A DNA stretch of 64,000 nt from WVYX01 sp039592335 (GTDB taxonomy: Bacteria > Gemmatimonadota > Gemmatimonadetes > Gemmatimonadales > GWC2-71-9), in NCBI GenBank assembly GCA_039592335.1, contig JBDHBX010000008.1, forward strand, positions 1 to 64,000. The letters run 5' to 3'. A program made the translations under genes and the position numbers. This document shows, one piece after another, positions 61,008 to 64,000 of the stretch (the stretch's first letter is position 1; each line of letters opens with the position of its first letter). The notes beneath the pieces are model-generated. The model was not told where the DNA came from. It saw nothing but the letters and a program-made list of their open reading frames with translations, and did not search any database.

Positions 61008-62617
61008 CGGCGGGTCCCTACGACCATCGCCGTCGCGGAGAAGAGCATGAGCACCACGCCGTACGCGGCGGCGGTCCCCACGTCGAAGGCGCGTAGCGCC
61101 GAGAGGATCTCGATCGAGATGGGTCGGGTCTCGTAGGTGTAGAGCACGATCGAGGTGACGAAGTCCCCCAGCGCGGTAGCGAAGGCGAGGGCGCCGCCCG
61201 CCAGGATCGCGGGTCGCAGCAACGGAATCGTCACCTGCCGCAGGGTGCGCCACCGTCCGGCCCCGAGCGAGGCGGCCGCCTCATCGAGCGACGGGTCGAG
61301 CTGGCGGAACCCAGCCAGCACCGACCCAGCGGCGATCGGAATGTTGCGCACCAGATACGCCAGCGGCAGGATAACTACCGTTCCCACGAACACCCAGCGT
61401 AGCACCCAGGGAGCGAACACCGAGAACGCCGTGGCCAACGCAATGGCGAGCACGGTGCCAGGTACGGCCCAGGGAACCGACAACAGTGTCTCGATCACGC
61501 CACGCAGTGCCGCCCTGCGCTGCACCACGAGACGTCCGGCCCACAGCGCGATACCGATCGCCGCCCCCGTGGCCAGGGCCGCCATCCAGAGGGAGTTCAC
61601 CAACGGTCGCAGCCGCTCAGGCTCGGTCGCCAGCGCCGCGTAGTTCCCCAGCGTGTACTCGGGAGGCACCAGTTGCGTGGTCCACGTCCCGATGGGAACG
61701 AGCGACACCACCACCAGCGTGACGTGGGGCAGGAGCAGCGCCACGGCGAAGACCCAGCCCACGACGGTCGCACCCCAGCGGGCGAGCGGCTGCGACAGCG
61801 CCCGTGCGGCAGGCGGCGTGCCCTTCCCCACGGCGATCACCGAGCGAGCCTCGGCCCGGCCCCGCAGGAGCAGCAAGCCGATGAGCGCGAGCGCGGCGAG
61901 GGCCGTGGTCTCCACGATCGCCATCGGCATGTCGCCGTTCAGCTTGCTGGCGACGATCTGCGTGGTCATGACGCGGAACCCGCCGCCGAAGATGTAGGGG
62001 GCGCTGAACGAGCCCAGCGCCGTCATGAACGTGAGCAGCGCCGCCGCCGCGAGCTGCGGCCGCAGCAGCGGGAGCGTGACCCGTCGCAGTGTCGCCCAGG
62101 TGCCGCACCCCAGCGCGTGCGCCGCCTCGATCATGGACGCGTCCATCTTGGCCAATCCTACCCGCGTGAACAGGTAGAAGTACACGTACATCGAGTAGGC
62201 ATGCACCAGTAGGATTGCGCCCGCACCCTGCAACCGCCACGGCGACTGCTGCAGTCCCAGCAGTTGCATGATGGCACGCGCCACGAAGCCGCTCTCGCCG
62301 TACAGAAAGAGAAAGGCGATCACCCCCACCAGCGGCGGGAGCACGGCGGGCAGCGCGACCAACCCGCCCAGGAGTCGGCGTCCCGGAAAGCTGAGCCGCT
62401 CGAACACGAACCCGAGCGGCACGCCGATCAACCCTGCCAGCAACACGCTCGCCAGAGAGATCCACAGGCTGGCCCACAGGGCCGCCCACTCGCGTGGCTC
62501 CCGTACGAACGCTGCTACGGCACCGGGCTCGCTCCCCACGATCACCAGGACGACCGGATACACCACCATCCAGGTGAGCAACAGCGTGAGGAGCACGCCG
62601 CGAGGCCGCCGGGTCAC
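61004..62617 (-). CDS. Fused ABC permease, ferric-iron/thiamine importer type
   Basis: 537 residues with two homologous permease halves, each ending in an EAA loop: EAAHALGCGTWATLRRVTLPLL near 165 and DEAAASLGAGRWRTLRQVTIPLL near 440. About twelve helices, as in FbpB/ThiP-type fused permeases. GTG 62617 overlaps the ATPase stop (GTGA). It forms an importer with the ATPase and the truncated solute-binding protein. Confidence 0.88.
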   Translation of the reverse strand: MTRRPRGVLLTLLLTWMVVYPVVLVIVGSEPGAVAAFVREPREWAALWASLWISLASVLLAGLIGVPLGFVFERLSFPGRRLLGGLVALPAVLPPLVGVIAFLFLYGESGFVARAIMQLLGLQQSPWRLQGAGAILLVHAYSMYVYFYLFTRVGLAKMDASMIEAAHALGCGTWATLRRVTLPLLRPQLAAAALLTFMTALGSFSAPYIFGGGFRVMTTQIVASKLNGDMPMAIVETTALAALALIGLLLLRGRAEARSVIAVGKGTPPAARALSQPLARWGATVVGWVFAVALLLPHVTLVVVSLVPIGTWTTQLVPPEYTLGNYAALATEPERLRPLVNSLWMAALATGAAIGIALWAGRLVVQRRAALRGVIETLLSVPWAVPGTVLAIALATAFSVFAPWVLRWVFVGTVVILPLAYLVRNIPIAAGSVLAGFRQLDPSLDEAAASLGAGRWRTLRQVTIPLLRPAILAGGALAFATALGDFVTSIVLYTYETRPISIEILSALRAFDVGTAAAYGVVLMLFSATAMVVGTRR

Positions 62618-63645
62618 GGCGTCTCCTCCGCGAACGCCAACGCCCGCTGCGGCACGAGATGGATCGCGTCACCCGCGCGCGCGGCACGCACCGCCGCTTC
62701 GAACTCCACCACCGTGCCTGCGGCGTCGGCCGTGAAATAGGCTCGAGCCCCGGTATAGCGGCACCCAGTCACGTTGGCGGCGAGTCCGGCCTCACCGGGG
62801 CCGAGCGCCTCGGGCCGGACCACGACCGACACACGGGTACCCGTCGCCAGCGGCTGCAGCGTCTCGACGGCCCACTCGACGCCGGCATCGAGCCTCGCGC
62901 GACCGGGCCCAACCATCACGCCACCCAACACACTCGCCCTCCCCACGAACGTGGCCACGAACTGTGTCTGCGGCCGTTCATACAGATCGGGGGCCGATCC
63001 GACCTGCTCCAGCCGTCCCTCGTTGAGCACCGCCACCTGGTCGCCCAGCACGAAGGCTTCCTCCTGCTCGTGGGTCACGAAGACGGTCGTGATCCCGATC
63101 TTCTTGAGTGCCGCCTTCAACTCGCGTCGCGTCCGCTCCCGCAGGCCGGGATCGAGATTCGAGAGCGGCTCGTCCAGCAGGAGCACCCGTGGGGAGGGCG
63201 CCAACGCGCGCGCCACGGCGACGCGCTGTTGTTGCCCGCCGGACAGGGCGCTCACCTGCCGCTCAGCGAACCCCTCGAGATCCACCAGCGCGAGCATGTC
63301 GCTCACGCGCCGCGCCTTGTCAACGGCGGGATCATTTGCGAGCCCAAACGCGACATTCTCGCCCACGGTGAGGTGGGGAAAGAGCGCGTAGTGCTGAAAC
63401 ACCATCCCGAAGCGCCGCTCCGCCGGCGCCCGGCGTGTCTCGTCGCGCCCGTCCACGGTGATGGTGCCCCCATCGGGCCACTCGAAGCCGGCCAGGAGCC
63501 GTAGGGTGGTCGTCTTGCCGCTCCCGCTCGGCCCCAGCAGCGCGAGCACCGCCCCCTGCGGCACCGACAGCGTGAGATCGTCCACCGCCACGTGGGTTCC
63601 GAACCGCTTGGTGAGATGGCTGAGCTGGAGGAAGGCGTCGCTCAT
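62614..63645 (-). CDS. ABC importer ATPase (ferric-iron/sulfate/molybdate type, TOBE domain)
   Basis: 343 residues. Walker A GPSGSGKTTT, Q-loop MVFQHYALFPHLTV, signature LSGGQQQRVAVA, Walker B VLLLDEPLSNLDP and H-loop VFVTHEQEEA are intact. The C-terminal about 110 residues form the TOBE-type beta domain of the CysA/FbpC/PotA group. GGGGAGG precedes ATG 63645, which overlaps the binding-protein stop (ATGA). Confidence 0.9.
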   Translation of the reverse strand: MSDAFLQLSHLTKRFGTHVAVDDLTLSVPQGAVLALLGPSGSGKTTTLRLLAGFEWPDGGTITVDGRDETRRAPAERRFGMVFQHYALFPHLTVGENVAFGLANDPAVDKARRVSDMLALVDLEGFAERQVSALSGGQQQRVAVARALAPSPRVLLLDEPLSNLDPGLRERTRRELKAALKKIGITTVFVTHEQEEAFVLGDQVAVLNEGRLEQVGSAPDLYERPQTQFVATFVGRASVLGGVMVGPGRARLDAGVEWAVETLQPLATGTRVSVVVRPEALGPGEAGLAANVTGCRYTGARAYFTADAAGTVVEFEAAVRAARAGDAIHLVPQRALAFAEETP

Positions 63646-64000
63646 CGCCTCCCCGCCGTCCCGCGACCGCGCACGTGGCGGTCCCAATGGGTCATCCACG
63701 CGGCGCCGTGCTGGCTCAGGAGCTCCCAATCGATATCGGCCACGATGAGTCGTTCCCGCACGTCGCGGGCCCATGCGGGCAACGAGTCCAGCGCGAGATC
63801 GGTGCGGGCCGGCAGGCGGAAGGCTTGGTGCGCGGCCAGGAGCTGGGCCTCAACCGAGCCGGCCCACTCCACGAAGCGATGTGCGACCTCGAGCTGCTCG
63901 GCGCCGCGCACCACGGCGATCGCATCCTCGATGACGGGCGTACCGCTGTGGGGCAGCGTGTACGCGAACGGCGATCCCTTGTCCTGCTCCACGAGAATGT
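63642..64000 (-). CDS. Solute-binding protein of the ferric-iron-type importer (C-terminal part)
   Basis: Open to the window edge; about 119 C-terminal residues visible, the rest lies outside. FAYTLPHSGTPVIEDAIAVVRGA and AHRFVEWAGSVEAQLLAAHQAFRLPARTDL match the last third of type 2 (FbpA/putrescine-type) periplasmic-binding proteins. Coupled by ATGA to the ATPase gene. Ligand identity needs the missing N-terminal part. Confidence 0.75.
   Translation of the reverse strand, partial: ILVEQDKGSPFAYTLPHSGTPVIEDAIAVVRGAEQLEVAHRFVEWAGSVEAQLLAAHQAFRLPARTDLALDSLPAWARDVRERLIVADIDWELLSQHGAAWMTHWDRHVRGRGTAGRR

Overview
The window is GC-rich bacterial DNA, densely coding on both strands, with very short or negative gene spacing (many ATGA, GTGA and CATG start/stop overlaps). 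No rRNA, tRNA, CRISPR array, insertion sequence or phage gene was recognised. The organism looks like an aerobic Gram-negative. It has a TonB-type protein, a TolC/RND efflux system, lipoprotein signals, a complete Alternative Complex III, two Ser/Thr protein kinases and many secreted proteins of unknown function. That mix, with the high GC, fits Gemmatimonadota or a related lineage best. The assignment is an inference from gene content; no rRNA is available to test it.

Layout. 1-926: end of a sugar epimerase gene and a PAP2 membrane phosphatase. 934-4638 (minus): phosphodiesterase, a secreted His-rich beta protein and a lipoprotein metallopeptidase. 4697-6659 (plus): Cys-rich YkgJ-like protein and a rhodanese-metallo-beta-lactamase fusion. 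6684-9736 (minus): internally duplicated secreted protein coupled to a TonB-like protein. 9904-13811 (plus): VIT/VWA protein, ECF sigma factor and zinc anti-sigma factor. 13808-22542 (minus): actABCDEF (quinol:cytochrome c oxidoreductase, Alternative Complex III), then an AhpD-like protein and an XdhC-like protein.

22741-36646: a probable glycan-use region. One tightly overlapped minus-strand operon encodes a solute-binding protein, GHMP sugar kinase, heparinase II/III-like lyase with a CBM9-like tail, TrmJ-like methyltransferase, class III aminotransferase and two amidohydrolase-fold proteins. Two ABC permeases diverge from it, and a GH38 alpha-mannosidase lies beyond. 36684-40689: divergent FHA-FHA-TM-trypsin protein and a tandem pseudokinase-kinase. 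40698-43272: glycosyltransferase, methyltransferase, nitrilase-family protein. 43249-50125 (minus): TetR, TolC, HlyD and RND efflux operon behind an inverted-repeat operator array. 50356-54066: zinc-ribbon Ser/Thr kinase, alpha/beta hydrolase, ABC-2 exporter. 54152-59603 (plus): membrane protein with an HhH-like tail, second alpha/beta hydrolase, PLP decarboxylase, YtcJ-like amidohydrolase. 59817-64000 (minus): ferric-iron-type ABC importer (substrate-binding protein truncated by the window edge, ATPase, fused permease) followed by an MFS transporter.

Recurring theme: several unlinked genes appear to be leaderless, with a TANNNT -10 box ending 7-9 bases before the start codon. Two of them, the FHA-protease gene and the zinc-ribbon kinase gene, share the 10-mer CCGTAACTTT at exactly the same distance from ATG. 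Together with the FHA domains, the pseudokinase-kinase, and a Thr/Ser-containing repeated tail on the RND pump, this suggests a local phospho-signalling module. That link is a hypothesis and has not been tested.
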